A stretch of 64,000 bases of DNA from Pithys albifrons albifrons (Eukaryota > Chordata > Aves > Passeriformes > Thamnophilidae): assembly GCF_047495875.1 (NCBI RefSeq), contig NC_092497.1, positions 57,900,977 through 57,964,976 of the forward strand, read 5' to 3'. A model generated the notes under the pieces. That model was not told the DNA's origin. It was given only the letters and a program-made list of their open reading frames with translations, and made no database searches. Every line of letters begins with the position of its first letter. Positions within the stretch are counted from its first letter, which is position 1. Of the stretch, positions 23,849-38,804 are shown one piece after another. The position numbers and the translations under genes are program-made.

Positions 23849-26800
23849 TTAGGTGACTTAGTTGGGACTCAGGACTAAAGCATTAACAGTTCCTACATTA
23901 CAGCTCCTAATCCAGCACTTAATTGTTCAGATCCCTAGGGGAAACAAACGAAAAACCCCAACCAAACAAACCAAACCAACACTCAACTCTATCAGAACAC
24001 ATAGCAAAACCAAACTTGACATTTCTTGTATCATGCCTTTTATATGAGAAGCTGATCAGCACTCCTCTGAACACTTTTTGGCTTTGTGCAGTATAGGTTT
24101 TCTCATTGCAGGTGATATAACCGGACTGAAGGAAGAAAGCCCAGCAGAGTTGAAGTAAGCATTGCATAATATAAATCACTAACATGGAATACTTTCTCAG
24201 GTCACAGATAGAATGGCTTGAGGTCAGCAGTGCAGAATCTCTCTGAATAAAAACTGAAAGAACAATTGTATCTTTTGTAAAAGTCTAAGGAAAGAGTCAA
24301 TCTAAATGAAAACCAGAAATATGTGTAAGGGGGTTGTTGTGGGTTTTTTCTTGTTTTTTGTTTGGTTGGTTGTTGTTGTTTAAGGCACAGTAGAGAGATC
24401 AGAATACAATGGTGGGTTAAACAGAAAACATACCACTGGCTTTGAAAACAAAAACTCTACTCCCAGATTTACATTTTACATCACCACTGATATATGTAGA
24501 AGTGAACACAGATGAGAAATTCTCATTTTCAGCTCCCATTTCACATCACTTTAATTATTCCTATCAGTCCTGTTGTCCACTGTGCTCCCATTTCTTCCTG
24601 CCCCAATACCTGAATGATACTTTCCATGTTTCCAGCAGTTTTACAAAGCAACACTTTTTGTTCAGCCAATCTGAAGGTGCACCAAAGACCTTGGCAAGGG
24701 GCAAAACAATTATCACTTAGGAAAACAGTTGCTCTGTAATTTTCACACTGATATCTCAACAGAGACACTTAGCAATAGATCCAGAGAGGTAATTTGCAGC
24801 CAAATGAACCATGATTATTTTCTTTGCTAAAATGTATAAATAGTGTAAACTTTTGAGAATTGGTGAGCTCTTTTCATGGCTTTAACCATCTAGCAACCAT
24901 CTTGGCACAAATATGAAGTAGCCAAATATCTCAGTTCTATATGTGAAATTGGCTTACTGCACACCAGCTGATGAACCCCACTTTTAGGGAAAACAGTACT
25001 TCTTCAAGGTTATCAGCAAAGCGTTAAATTTTCATGAAAATTACATTATTCCAGTTCAAGGAACAGAGAAGTAATTGGGTGTCTTTTTGTTGGTTGTGGA
25101 TATGATTTTACTATAAATTTATAAACTTTTCCTCTCTATCATGCATTTGTTTGGTCTTTCAAATGAGTATTTTCATAGCCACAAATATTTTGCAGTAGTG
25201 CTATATACTGAAAACAAGATAACATTTCTAATCTGCAATTCATCTTCAGGTCAGTGTTTACAGAGCTGAGCCTTTATTTTTCCTAAGAACTCTACAGTTT
25301 CTTGTACACCTTAAAAAAATTCACTAGTTAATTTTTAACCTGCTAAGTACTGATGTCTATGCTGAATCCTAAGCATTGGTGTTGCTTGTCTTATACTTTG
25401 TTCTAGCTTGCACTAGTGGCCTAGTAGTTCAAATAAAAGTATACTGTGTAAAGAATATCATGTGTTTTTATTATCTCTTATCTATACAATTATATTCCAG
25501 ATTTATTCTTCCCAGAAGTGAAGTTGATCTTGATGTGCCTTGTTATTTTTTCCTGTGCATATGCTGCTTTGAAAATTGGTCCTAAAGAGGTATGGGACAT
25601 GGGAAAATGGGATAACTGAGATACTTCACCATTCATTTCAAAAAAGCATTGCCAACATGACTGTAGAAATGTATAGAGAAAAGTGATATATGAAAAAAAA
25701 TGAATGGTGAATTTATGAAACTCTCAACTAACCATAAAAACCTGCATTAAAAATATTGGCATTATTTCCTCTGATATGGTGGCCAAGTATTGGTTTCACC
25801 CTAAAATAAGACCAGTATTTTAAGCATTTATGCAACTATAGTATTTAATATATTGCTTGATTTAATGTTCTAAAACATGTACGTTGATAAGTCATTTCTG
25901 TAGTACTTATTCCCATAAACCTCCAGTTGAAAACAGTGGAAATATAGTCACACAGACTGCAAAAATGCAAGTCTTTGGACGTATCTCACAGTTGCTGAGA
26001 GTCAGTCTTCACTGAATTCAGTTCGTGCTAACTCAAGTGCGTAAAGCCCAATTATGCAAATGCTACCTGAATTGACTGTCTGCAAGGTAGGATTTATTCT
26101 TAGGACTTGATCTTTTAAGAACCCATGTACCTTTTACATGATTCCTGCATGTGCAGAATTACAAGTTCTTCTCTTGCAAAGCTCGGATAGTTAATGGTAT
26201 ATCAAATAATAAACATAATTTTTTGTTCTTTTTACCCCACAGGTATTTAGTAAGCATAGAAGCTGTCTTGGCTTTTTTCATTTAGTAGGAAAAAAAATCA
26301 TTAAATATGTTTTTTATGTGTCTGTCCAATTACTTTTATATATTCTATGTAGTGACGTATCATACTGATTCTGGAGAAAAATATTACTATTATGAAAAAA
26401 TGTAACTGTATGTACTGCATGTCAAACAAAAACCTAATGTTTCAGTGACAGATCAAAAGTTAGCATTACCCTGCATCACAATTTCTAACTAATCTTGTAA
26501 AGTTATGTGCTCAGAGGTTATTGCTATAATACACTATTCAAGCCTAAATGAATATTTTAGAAGGTATTTTTCATTTTTCTTTAAAAGAATAGTGTCATAG
26601 GACTATTCTCCTTATATATCACTTTTTTCTTTAAAATAAATTACAATGAAAAAATATATGTTTATTTACTGATTTTGGTAAACTTTGTGGTAAAGGTGAA
26701 TGTGTGAAAGAAGGATTTTTTTTTAATGTAAAAAAGATTAAAGCTATTAACAGTCATTAAAGTCAAGAGGAATCTCTAGAACCACTGAACATAAAGGTGG

Positions 26801-26950
26801 GAAAAAATGCATCCAAACAAAGCAAAATATAAATAAATATGAGACCCTTTCATATAACTTACAGTTTCTCAAATTCCATAGAGATTTCAAATTAATATGA
26901 AATCTTTAAAATGTAACTTTATCAGAAAAGGGTATATTTTACCTTTACTC
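23849..26950. other. Unassigned DNA with short A/C and T/G tracts
   Basis: No gene is recognised. An A/C tract lies at 23937-23985 and a T/G tract at 24331-24385. The rest is AT-rich without recognised repeats. Confidence 0.45.
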
Positions 26951-27507
26951 TGATTTAAGGCCAGCTGGCAGCTAAGATGTTTTCTTGCTCTGTCCCTCAT
27001 CCCCAAAGGGAATGAGGAGGACAATCAAAGATAAAAGTTGTAAGTTAAGAACAGTTTAATAAAGTAACAAAGTAAAATACAATCATCCTCATCATCATCT
27101 GTACAACTCAAGGGAAAACAAGAGATGTAAAATATAATTGCTCACCACCTGCTGACCAATGTCAGACCCCATCCTTGAACCCTGATTAACCTTCCTCACC
27201 CATTCTGGGTAAATAAGTAACCATCATTGTAAGTATTATTTAAAAAGTAATCTGGGTAAATCCCCCAGTTTATATGCTGGGCAGGATGTTCTCTGGTGTG
27301 GAATATCCCTCTGGCCAATTTGGGTCACCTGTTCTGGCCATGCCCACTCCCAGTATTTTTTATCTGTCTTCTCAATGGCAGCGCGTGATAAACATGACTT
27401 AGGAGCAACCAGCACCTCTGCATGTTATCCTTATGCCCATACTGAATCCAAACCAGAGTCTTGGACCAGGTACTGAGAAGATAATATCTCAGCCAAAACC
27501 CAAGGCA
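26951..27507 (+). repeat. LTR of an ERVK-like family, copy 1
   Basis: The block begins with a diverged form of the avian LTR start (AAGGCCAGCTGGCAGCTAAG). It then carries GTTTAATAAAGTAACAAAG, TTGCTCACCACCTGCTGACC and CCCAGTTTATATGCTGGGCA, a GGAATATCCCTCTGGCCAATT section and a CAGCCAAAACCCAAGGCA end. The same order of blocks occurs at 48.1-48.7 kb. It is well diverged and probably solo. Confidence 0.65.
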
Positions 27508-30500
27508 TTTAATATTTCTCTGCTATAACTTAACCTATAACAAATCCCAAATCCTTATGCAGCACAACTACAACTTGATGCATTTCTCCACAATCCTTTT
27601 TTAAACTTTTTTTTTAATGACACCCAGTAATGTTTGAATTAAAAGGTAATAGAAACAATGGTGTCATCATAGTGTGGTTGAACGCTATCGTGCTGATAGC
27701 AAGATATCTGGCAGTGGCTTTGTACACCAGATTCTCAGATGTCCGTATATCTCCCAGTTCCCAATGATTCAAAGATGATTAAGAGTTTCCTCAAACAGAT
27801 ATGAAAATAATAATAATCTTTCTTTCTCATTATTCCTCCCGGCTACAGAGTATATACCACTGGTGGAAAAGTGTCCCATTAATCCTGTGTTAATGTTTCT
27901 GGGAGAAGCTCTTGGATGGTTTCAGGCAGTGTTTTGTTGTAGGTTACTGTTGTAGGTTACTCTTTTCTGATGGTTCCAGGACTGTGAAAACAGAGATTTT
28001 ACAAGGCTATTCTTCAGGGGGAAAAAAAAGAAAAAAAACAAGCCAAAACCAAAACAAACAAAAACACAAACCCTCACCCCCCACACACCAAAACAGAGTA
28101 ATCTTTCCAAAAGCAAAATGAATGACACAAGTTCTTAACTGACTGGTTTAATTGGCAGAGAGACACACAAACAGAAAGTAACTCTTAACACTCATAAGCA
28201 TCAAGTCACCCTCAGCGAGTTGTATGCACTTTCTGAAATGCTGCAGAACTGTATTTTCCTGTTTTCAAATTATGTTAAAATATTGTGCTCTTTAATCTTG
28301 TAGGCGCATTTCTTCTCTTTTCCCAGAGTATTTAGAAAGTTGCAGAATCGTTTGAAAGGCAGAAATTTGTCTCTTTCACAAAGACATATTATTTTAGAAA
28401 ACATTTATGACAGTGTCTCTTGCTTTTGATATGAGGAGGTTAATTTGGATGTAATTCAAGGATGTCTGAGCATCTCTCTCTCCATTCACCTTGGTTTGGA
28501 TGCAAATTGTCCACTTAGAAATGTTTTGCCTCTGGCTCAGTTTATGTGAAAGCAAACTAAGTAAAAATTATATCATCAGATCTTTGTAAATTTATTTGTT
28601 GATCATAGTAAGGTTTAATTAAATATTTTTATTTAGTTTCTTTACCCTGATCTCAGACATTTATATTTGTTTTACTTAAGCATTTCAGCTTAAGAAATAA
28701 GATGTGAGCAAATTGAAATATCAGTCAAGTGTTAAGGATTTTTTGCAGTCTCAGTCATAGTCTAAGTAATTGATAACACAGTCTTTAGGATTTTTAGATG
28801 AAATTAAGGAAATCATCTTTCTATGGTTATATTCTAACAATCAATTACTGGCACTAGGATTAGTGGTCAGATTCAGTCTTTAACACCAGCTTTTAACACA
28901 ATACTATCTGAAAAGTCCACCTGTCTACAAATCATCTGTCTCCTATAGCTAACCTTCAGCTAGGATTTCTTCATTTTGTGTGACAGTCTGAGGTAATTGC
29001 TGCTAGGATTTGATTTTTAATGTTCTCTACAAAACTCTTGCAAGTAAAGATAAAAATAGTACTGCCATAAGAATTGTTCACCTGAAGGTCATAATAAGGC
29101 TTTCTTCTGGATGGCAAAACTGAAGATTTTTTCTTGTTCTCTGTTGCTTAGAATCACTGCAACAAGATGCTTGAAAACTTGCTTTAAACAATATTGTTTT
29201 GTGGGAGCACTAAATTGTGGAATACGATTTGTAAACCACAGCAGACTGTTACAGAGAAGTCAGCACAACTATGAAGTAAAACAGAGAACTGATAGGGTAC
29301 AACTAAAGACTAATATTTAATGCAGATGTTAACTAGAGGAGTACTTTTCAGCCTTTACCTGAATAATGACAACTATCTGAATTAATATATTTTCAGATAC
29401 ATAGTAGATAGGAAGCTTTAATCCATTTAAATTACTAAAACCTGGTGAGAAAGGAAATTTTTTCTGTCATATTATACACAGAAAACATTTTCTTAAAATC
29501 ATTTAAAGCTAAAAAACTAATCACCCAGTTCAACGCAGGCAGTTGAGCAAGTTAGATGGGCCATGCAGGAATGAGTAACGTGACAACAGTATTAATATAT
29601 AAATAATACAAAAAGAACCACCTTGTTAAGTAAATGTAAAATGGGAATTTGTATGTACCTTGAATCTCCTTTGATTTAATTATTCCAATTGATTATTTAC
29701 AGAATCCTATTGAGAGAGGCATATAAATGAGAAGTGAAATTTAGCAGTTTATTCAAAGCTAAGTCTTCTGGAATCTGAAGTGGAGGAATATGCAAACTAC
29801 AGAAACTCATTAAACACTTTAGCCTTAGTTAACTGTTGAATACAAAGTCTCAGTTTGCCTCACTTTAAATTTTGCCGAAATGCTTGTACTTGAAAATGGC
29901 TACTGTATTCACCAATACAGTTATGTCAATTAAACTTGCCTTATCTAGTTTTCTTTATAGGAATGCAGGGACAAGAATGAAACAAATAGTGTCAGTGTCA
30001 GACTGCCTCAAACAGCAATCGTAAACACACAACACATCCAGGAAATGAATGTTGTTGAAAGTTTTTTAAAAGTTCTAGAGAAGAAAAGTTCTAGAGAAGA
30101 AAAGCAGAAATCATAAACTGAAAAGCAGGTTTTTTTATTTCAGATGCTTGTGGCTAGTATAACTATCAGGGTGGGTATCATTGTGTACTACAGGGTGTGA
30201 AATTAATATTATCTCATTTGATCCAAATTGAGTAATGTTACACTGTAAAACTCTGAGATAATTGCGTATGTGAAAAATAGAGACAATAAGCTACTGTTCA
30301 AATTATGGCCATCAGTGAAATTTATGTTACATGGAGTGAAAGAAATGCTGTGTGAAGGAAATTATTAAGCTTTAGAACGTCATACATTAAATTCCCTCTG
30401 TTGCAGCATAAAGGATATGGTATTAGGTAAGACCCATATAGTGTAATTGAATGTGTTCAAAGAAGAGGCAAAACTGTTGATAAAAAGACTGCAGTGGGAA

Positions 30501-33500
30501 TAAAGAGTGAATGTAAAAACTTTCTGTAAAAATAGAACTCTATGAAAGAATTTTAAATTTGTAAAAAGGAGAATAATGAGAAAAAATAATTACAAAATGG
30601 AGATATATAAAAATATAAAAAATAAATCAAACTAAGGCAGTCCTGAGAGGAATACATGACTATCAATAATTATATATTGTATTCACTCAAAGATGGGAGA
30701 GATTCAATTAGTGTTTAGTCTCATTAAGAAGGTTTAAAATCAGGTTTTGTTTGGTTTTGTATGAAAGAGTTTTCATGTAATTCTACAGGTGAAGATTTAA
30801 GAAATGTCCTCTGCATGGATATTAGAGGAATTTACTGCTTGCTAAGCTACTGCAAAAACATTTTTTTAAAACTTTTCTATGGGTAAGTATTTGCTGGAAT
30901 ATGGTGCAATGGGATGTTACATTTGCTGTGACTGCGCAGACACAGAGAGTATTTATGAAGTCTGTGCAAGACTGTCCAAATATTTGAACCTGAGAATAGC
31001 AATTCATTCAAGCTACATGTGGCATAAGGGTCTCAACAAATCATACTTCTCAAGAGTGAAGCAGATTAATTAATTAAGCAGATTAATATAACAGCTGAAA
31101 CATTTGGACTGCATTTTAATCTCATAAATCTGCTCTCTATAGTCTTTCTTTCAATTGTGGCAAACAGGGTGGGGAAACGACCTAGTGTGATAGTGGGCAA
31201 ATACTAATAAAAGTGTTCTACTGTCCCTTAATCAGCTCTAAATATATGTGACAACACTTGTATCAAGGCCTATTGCAGTTAAATTATAAAAACTATCAAG
31301 TGCTTCAGACAAACCAACAAAACCCCCAAATCCAATTGAACAAATCTCGCACTCAGTGTTTCTGATATATATGGAGTTTATAGTTTCTTCAAACAACTAA
31401 GTGAAGGTAAGTCTATTATTATGATTATTGGACTTCCCGTGAAAACTAGGAGACCACTTTTACTATGTCTTTTCTCATCACCAGCCTTAATTTAATTTTA
31501 TTTTATTTATTTTTTAATTCCTCATAATCAAAGTATGTGGGTACTTCTTAAAATCCGTACATCCTCAGAATACTTGTACAAAACAAGAAACTGTTGCCAT
31601 CACCCACCATAACACAAAAGAACACTTATCAACTTCACTTTTTTTTTTCTTTTCCCTTTAGATGTGAAGGGAAATGTTTCCTCCTAAATTTTTCTTCTTT
31701 CCTTTTTTCTTCCACCCTTCTCTCCCTCCAGTTATCACAGACAGTTTTAAAAACAGGGGCATGCATGTAAGTATGTAGATGTATATGAGGGAACGGCATG
31801 GTTCTTGGCACTTTGCTGCTGCTGGGCTGAGGTTGCCTGTGCAGGTCAGGTCAGTGTGACCTGGTAGCATCAGGATTTAGACATAGCATATGGCTTTCTG
31901 CTAGAAACAGGTCTGGAGAGGGACCAGAAGCTTAACTTCTCCACCAACCCTGCCTCCTGTTAGAAGAAAAGCAATGCCATCCCATTCTCCTCATCTTTGT
32001 TCATGCATGCGTATGCATGTGTGGGCAGCTGTCTGGTTTCCATCAAGGAACTAAACTTTATGCTATGTTCTCCTGATATCAGGAATGTAAAGAGAGTTCT
32101 AACCTGTACAGGCTTCAGGATTTACTTCAAATTATTTTACATTTTTATGAAAGAGAAATAAGGTGCTGTTGTAGTTGCTTTCTTGCTGTTGTTGTTGTTT
32201 AGAATGTATATGATGCAACTTCTTGTCTCTTGTTTTGCACCACAACTTCTGAAAAGACTTTTCTCATGAAGCATGTATTTTATTGTCCTTGCAAGTTTAT
32301 AGCTCCTCAGTGCAACATTTTACAAGAACAGAAAATATCTGAAGCCAAGCAAAACAAGAACGAAGTTTCTGGAACTAAAAATTACATCCACAGCTTTTGT
32401 AAAGTCTCTTCACTTTTCTAAAAGACCACATGGTTCAATTATACATATTTATTTGCTGTATTTTTTAAATCACTGTTCCTCTTGAATCTTATTTTATGTC
32501 TGTTTAGAACAAGGTGAAACATTCATTTTCTGTGTTCAGTGAACAATGTGTTAGTATATCAAAGTTACAGATTCTTTCATATCAAAGTTGCATAAATGTT
32601 TCCATTCACAATGCCTTAATACATTTTCAAGCTTTGCAGATTAGACCATAAGTAAGTATAAATTCTTTGACTGTTCTTGCTCAAGTCTTTAGGCAATGGT
32701 ATGATTACATTCAGACTTAGTGTAGGTAAATGTGTGTGTGAGTATGCCCTAATTTCTGCTAAATTTATACACAAGAACAAAGGCAACCTCTCCTGTCATA
32801 CAAGGTACAGAGAGATACATTAAAACTAACAAAGCAGAAAGGGGACTCAAACTGAAGCAATTTTTTAAGTGACAGTTTAATGAAAGCAGTGTGAAAACAC
32901 TGCCAGTTCGATGGAAAACATCTGTCCTCAACTATTCTTGAATGATGGAATGTTATGAGATACTTAAGCAATATTTTAGCAGTCCATGGCTATATCAACA
33001 GTGGTTCAGGCATGACCTGTCCCCTTTAATGTCATGGCAGTGACACTTCACAAAACCTTTCAGATGATCTGTAGATTCTGTAGTGGTCCTTCTGTGCTAA
33101 GGGCATCCTTCAGAAGTATTGAGTGTCATCAGTAATGGATTTATAATTAAGTTACAATTTGCATTTTTATTTTAAATAAAAATCTGAGAGTGCAAAATAA
33201 CTACAGTGAAATACGACACATTGTAGTAACGTTATGCAGAAGGTAGGAAAATGAGAGCCTTAATAAATGGTATTACATAAATCTAATATATAACCTATCA
33301 TTGTATCTGAATCCATAAATACTAACTATAAACTGTGATGAAAGCGATTCGTCATGTTAGCCTTACAGATTTCTTTAGTTTGCTGATGGTTTCAAGCAAC
33401 GTCTCTAATCGATCACTTTCCATTTCTGTCTAGTATTTTATCCTCCACGTTGCATTTTCAGAGCAGAATTACACATCCAAATTCCGCCCTCTTTGTAACC

Positions 33501-34229
33501 CACAAACAACCTTGATTGACAGTAGCAGCAAGTTCGTCACTACTTTATGTTCTTTTTTTTTCTTTACTGTGTGATATCAATGGTGTCTTTCTGCCAACAT
33601 ACATAAAATCATTTGCAATTCTAGCAGAACCATTCACGCTGCTGTGGTCAAGGGTATGCCATTACTTCAAGTTTAAAATCCTCTGATATAACTCAACAGT
33701 GCAAATTTGCTTCAGGCAGGTGGCACAGAGGTCCTCATATTTTATTTTTTTCTTCAGAATATGAAATTAATTGGTCATTTTTGAGTGTTCCAAAAGAGAA
33801 AGAAAAAAATCAAAGAAGAAGTTTGGGACAATTTTAAAGTGACTCAGACAAGTATTCTCACAAAATAAATCTGTGCCTGTGATTTATAGACAAAGCACGG
33901 AGGAGAAGGTACTAATTAAATAAAAACAGACACTGGGGACAACTTCCTGCAAAATCACTTGAATCTCAATATTTATTAGATAATGTCACTTTATTTATAA
34001 TGTACCACACCTTATACATTTTCACGTACATGTTTCTGAATTTACTTCCCTGGGTTTGGTGTTAATCAGAGCTATGCTTCTGAGAAGTGTTGGCACATGA
34101 ATCATAAACCTGTTGAGGACATTGCTTGCAAGTGGATTTCTCTTTTTCTTTGTTTTGGTTTTTTTTTTTTTTAGTTTAGTTTAATTTTTCTTTTTCTTGT
34201 TTTTATTTTTCTTTTTAATATATTTTCTT
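27508..34229. other. Unassigned DNA, longest stretch without a clear feature
   Basis: About 6.7 kb without a recognised gene or repeat family, apart from an A/C tract at 28021-28090. A 16-bp direct duplication (AAGTTCTAGAGAAGAA) lies at about 30075-30105, and the word AAGCAGATTAAT is repeated near 31058-31085. Open frames are short and unremarkable. Confidence 0.45.
28021..28090 (+). repeat. A/C-rich low-complexity tract
   Basis: Some 70 bases of AAAAC, CCAAAAC and CACCCCCC words follow a G-run; same class as the other A/C tracts. Confidence 0.65.
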
Positions 34230-34358
34230 TTGACACGTTAGTCTTGCTGGTCTCATTCTCCCTATACTCTGCCCTATCCCTGTCTGTCTTGTGGGAGCAG
34301 GAGTAACAAGAAGTTGTTTGGATGCTTGGCTACCAGTTGGGGTCAGACCACCCTATTT
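34230..34358 (-). repeat. Possible 5' fragment of an ERVK-like LTR
   Basis: The plus-strand segment GATGCTTGGCTACCAGTTGG followed by GGTCAGACCA is close to the inverse of the LTR start seen at 26.95 kb. The pyrimidine-rich stretch before it also fits. The rest of the LTR is missing or too diverged to see. Confidence 0.35.
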
Positions 34359-37300
34359 ACGTTCAGGTAGATTTACATATGATTTTCCTTGACTGGATAA
34401 AATATACACATATACTTGAAAATCTGTATATTTCTGCAAACTCTTAGCAAGAAGTTTAAACTCCACTGCTGAGGTATGTTATGAGTCCTGGTCTGCTGAT
34501 AATTTTTGCCAAAGTTCTGGTTCAAAAAAGCATAGTCTGCTCTTTAGAATATAGTGTAGTTTTTCTATTCCTTTCAACCAGATGGAAAATTGTAAGATCC
34601 ATTGAGATAATTTTTGAATCCATAAAATATTGTTATATCAGCACTTCATTTTCAACCCATTGTGCAAGTATAGATGCTTACAATTGAGGTGTGATTTCAA
34701 GCTCTAGCATTAAAAATACTGCATGAAATTCTAAGATCACTGAAATCAGTGATCAGCTGCCTCCAGAAAGGCATCATTTTATGTCCGAAGCTTTACAGTG
34801 ATTTGCAATTTAATATAAAAGAACATTGAAAAAACATTGCAAAGTGTCCAAGGCAGATAAGTCACAGTTTCAGTTCAATTACATATTAATTCCAAAGCCA
34901 GTGCTAAGGCTGCAGATACGGGTGTGGCAAAACTTTCACCATAAACAAACCACTGTAAGGGCCAGAAAAATCTTAAACTAATTAGAATAGTTTTTTACAC
35001 AATTTTTGTACAGAAAACATACAGAGACACTTTCACACAGGGCTCAATCCATCATTTTGATGGAGGATGAACATAGTTGCACAGAAATTAAGAAATGTTT
35101 CTCCAAAGGCAGATATGAAGAAATGAAGAAAAGTACACAGATGCATGTTATGCACATATACACATACAACTGAAACACAAAAATAAATAATTAACATTCC
35201 TCAAAAAGCCATAATTATTTTCTTATGTTTGTAGTAAAACCTTTCTCTTAAAGAAAAAAAGAAAGGAGACCTTTTTGATTTGAAAAAAGGCCTATAAATA
35301 GTTGCACATTCAGCACTCTGGAATAATCTTCCTCTCATGCTCATCCAGACGAAAATAAATGCATAGTCGCAGTGTCCTTTCCTGTTGTATGAACAGCAAT
35401 AATAATTATCTAACAATCAAGTCAATTTGACCCTCATCATGAAAATATAACTGCTGAGGAGTTGGTTTTTTTTTTTTGTTTTATTTTTCTTTGGGGTTTC
35501 TTTTTGTGTGTGTAGGTTTGGGGGGTTTTTTTGTTTTTTTTTTTTTTTGATAGAATGATGTTGGTGTAAATATATGTCTTTAAAGCTGAATTTACCCTGT
35601 TTGAGGAATCACTACTGGTATTTACCCTTTGTTCAGTTAAAGACTGAAAATTTGTTTTACATGCACGTCTTCCTATATGTTCCCCGACTGTTTGCAAGTG
35701 GATAGCATGGTTCTGCTGAAAGGTAGTATTTGTTGCAATAGCTTTCTTCAGAAATCTCCATTTATACACATAATAGTTACAGGCACTACACTGTGTGTTT
35801 GGAGAAAGGGGTTCAGTATGCACTGTGTTGGAGAGCTCTTGCACTGTGAATACTCATTTCCGAGAGCTCTAGCTGATTAAAACAAGACTGTTGTACCTTG
35901 CAGGTCTAGGATGAGTCCCAGATCAGTCAATGATCTAATGCATAAATAGAAGGATCAGCATGGGTCTTTCATTAAGAAGCTGTCTGTGATGCTAACCACT
36001 GCCCTAGCTACCTGGCAATGTGCTGACAGCTACAGAAATTGCCTTGCAATGGGAAGAAAAAAAACCAAAAACAAAACCACTGGCTTAGGCAAAGTCCCAG
36101 TGCTCCAAGCAGATTTCAGAATTTAAAGTTCCTAAAATGTAGAAACAAAGTTTGTACATAAAGTTCTCAGACTAAAAATAAGAAAGCTCAGTGAATGTGT
36201 GTCTTTTCAATATTTGCTGAAATTTGCTGCTTAGCACTTGAGCAAGTTTCCATACAGTCTTCAATTCATTCAAAGAAAACAATTATTAAGAAGAGTAAAT
36301 AAAGAGAAACAAACCTTATTTAAGCTGATCAAAAAGACAGTCTAAACCTCTCCTTAACAGAGAACTGGAAGACAAACCTAACACCCACAGAGTGCGAGAA
36401 AAAAACCAAACCTGACTATCATTTCAAGTGCTAGAGGCACTTTTCTGAAGGTTGCATGAAATAACTTTGTAAACCACTGGGTATAAGGATATGCCATACT
36501 TAATCTAAACCTTTGGTTGTTTCAAGCTTTCTAGCCTCCAGGCAATGGCAAATCTTTCTGTAACAACTTCTGCAGGGTGAAACCGAGATCATACACAAGA
36601 GATAGTGGCTTATACAAAGGAATGGCTTACCAACCACCATTACAACGCTATTTCCTGCCTGTTTAAGCACACCAATGATGTCTAGCTAGAATGGGAAATG
36701 ATCATAGCAACAGAAACTTCTTTGCAGTACCATATGTACAGTCACTCTGCCTTAATTTTCTTAAGCACACTAAGCAGCTCTTAGCAGTGTTTGGCTTCTA
36801 GGCATCTCTTAGTAGGCTGACCTCTTTACATTTAAATAAGTTAGTTTTGCTTAAAAGTCGGGTGCTGCTTCTATCCAAAGTTCAGCTAGCTCCTGCATCT
36901 GATGACCCAAAAAATTCAGTAAATTCAAACCCTTGCATGAACATGAGCACGTAAGAGACATGCATTAAAACAAACAAACAAACAAACAAACAAAAAAACC
37001 AACAAAAACCCAACTTTGACTGAATCTTAAAAGGGTTTTTTTCATTCCATAAAACTTACCTTGAAAAATCAATACTCAGTTCTCTTCTGTCAAACATGTT
37101 TAATATAGATGAGAAAATGGTTGGGAAGAGAAGGAAAATAATCTGCAAAATGGGAGGGTGACTACTCGATTGGTAGGCGTGAACCAATTTTTGACTATTG
37201 CCTTTCACTGGTGGTAGCTAGATTATTTTAGAGTGCCCAGCTAGTGATAGGAAGGAATAACAGGAACCAGAGGGTAAAAAAGCCCAAACCAAACCAAATC

Positions 37301-38804
37301 AAAACAACCCCCAACAACACAAAACCCCCCAACAAACCTCATACCTTCCAGTCAAAACAAATACTTACAGCAAAATCTGTAGTGAATTTTCAGGAGGATC
37401 AAACTCCTCCTCTTTAAAAAATATTTAAATTCTATCAGGAAATCAGCCCTTTGATGAAGAGCACCTGGTTCAAATTGAAAAATAGTTGCAAATAGATATT
37501 TTCCTTAGGGAACTCACAAACCCTTTATTTCTGAAGAAAACAGAGCTCATTTTCATAAAAATATTGAGAATTAGAGTCTATTACAGTCTTAGCAGAGGTA
37601 GCATCTTAGCAGAGGTAGCATCAATTTCAACAACTATCTTCTTTATGCCACATCTTAGTTGGAAGGAACCTTTCCTCTTTTACTTAGCAGTGCTTGGATA
37701 CAGACACCCGTTTCAAAGGCAGTGCTAAAGCCTGTGTTAGATTTAAACAGAAGTTGTTTAGCTGCAAAGCTGACAGCAGTGTTAGATGGGGCACAGAGCT
37801 TTTTTCTGCAGCAACAATGTCCCCTCAGCTAACAATTTTGCAGCTTGGTCTCCCATATGTATAAAAATTGGCCTGAAGTTCTCTTTGCAGGTTTGGCAGG
37901 CCCAGAAGTGTAAGAGAGGTGAAACTTCCTTAGGCTCCAGCACGGTGTGTGGTCTGTACAGCACCACTCATCTTCAGGTCTCTTCAGACCCTTGTAAAGG
38001 CACAATTCCCCACATCTCTCCTCCCCACTGTATGCTAAGCTGCAGTTACAAAGGTTAGGAGGGTTGCTGGAGTAATTGAACTGATTCCGCTTCTCTTACA
38101 ATATCAGTGAAAATCCAACTGATTTTAATGGAAGTACAATAACAGTTGTAATAAAGAGAGAAGAGAGGAAAAGTGGCATGTTAGGAAACCTAATCCTTTC
38201 ACCAGCTTGTGTAGAATTATTTCTGATGGGAAAGGCAAAGGTGGATACTCTGATCAAAAATATAAACTTGGTTTTGTTTGCACCCAGGTCTGTAGGAGGA
38301 ATCTGGAAGTGTGACTAAAATTGTATGTGAAGTTTGATGACTTTACGTAAGTTTGGCTATAGGAATTCTGTAATCTTGATCACAGCACACCAAGATGAGA
38401 TATTAAATCAAATGTCTCATATAGTTTGCAGTTGTAATGAGTTGCCCAGAGGGTCTTTGCATGTGGTAATTGCATACCATCCTTTCACAGTGGAAGCAAC
38501 GTATTTGAGAATGAATACTTGAGATCTCCAGAATGTTTCCTGACAGAACAGAGGTAATTGTAGAATCAATGTCTCCTTTAAAACTAGCAGTTCTGTTGCT
38601 TAATATTTTATACAGAGAAATTGTTATGCTGCATAAGAAAACTGGTGAGAAGGACATGTCTCTTGTAAATTTAATGAATCAACCCAAACACCTTGTACTG
38701 TTTGAAAATAACATGAGGGTTTTAAAAGACTTTTTGAGCAAGTGAAGTTAGTGTATATTTCAAACTGAAAATACAGGGAATAACAGCATTTTTTGAATAT
38801 TCTT
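34359..38804. other. Unassigned DNA with low-complexity tracts
   Basis: No gene is recognised. T/G-rich sequence lies at 35461-35550, an (AAAC)n run at 36969-37013, and an A/C tract at 37287-37331. An 18-bp direct duplication (CTTAGCAGAGGTAGCATC) lies at about 37588-37623. The GC-richer stretch 37780-38060 has no recognised content. Confidence 0.45.

Noticed and set aside
23574..23849. 91-codon minus-strand frame within the LTR
   Set aside because: It lies inside the LTR-like block and has no protein family features.
37780..38060. GC-richer segment with 90-codon frame as a possible host exon
   Set aside because: No recognised domain, and no convincing splice sites or reading-frame conservation can be judged from one sequence.
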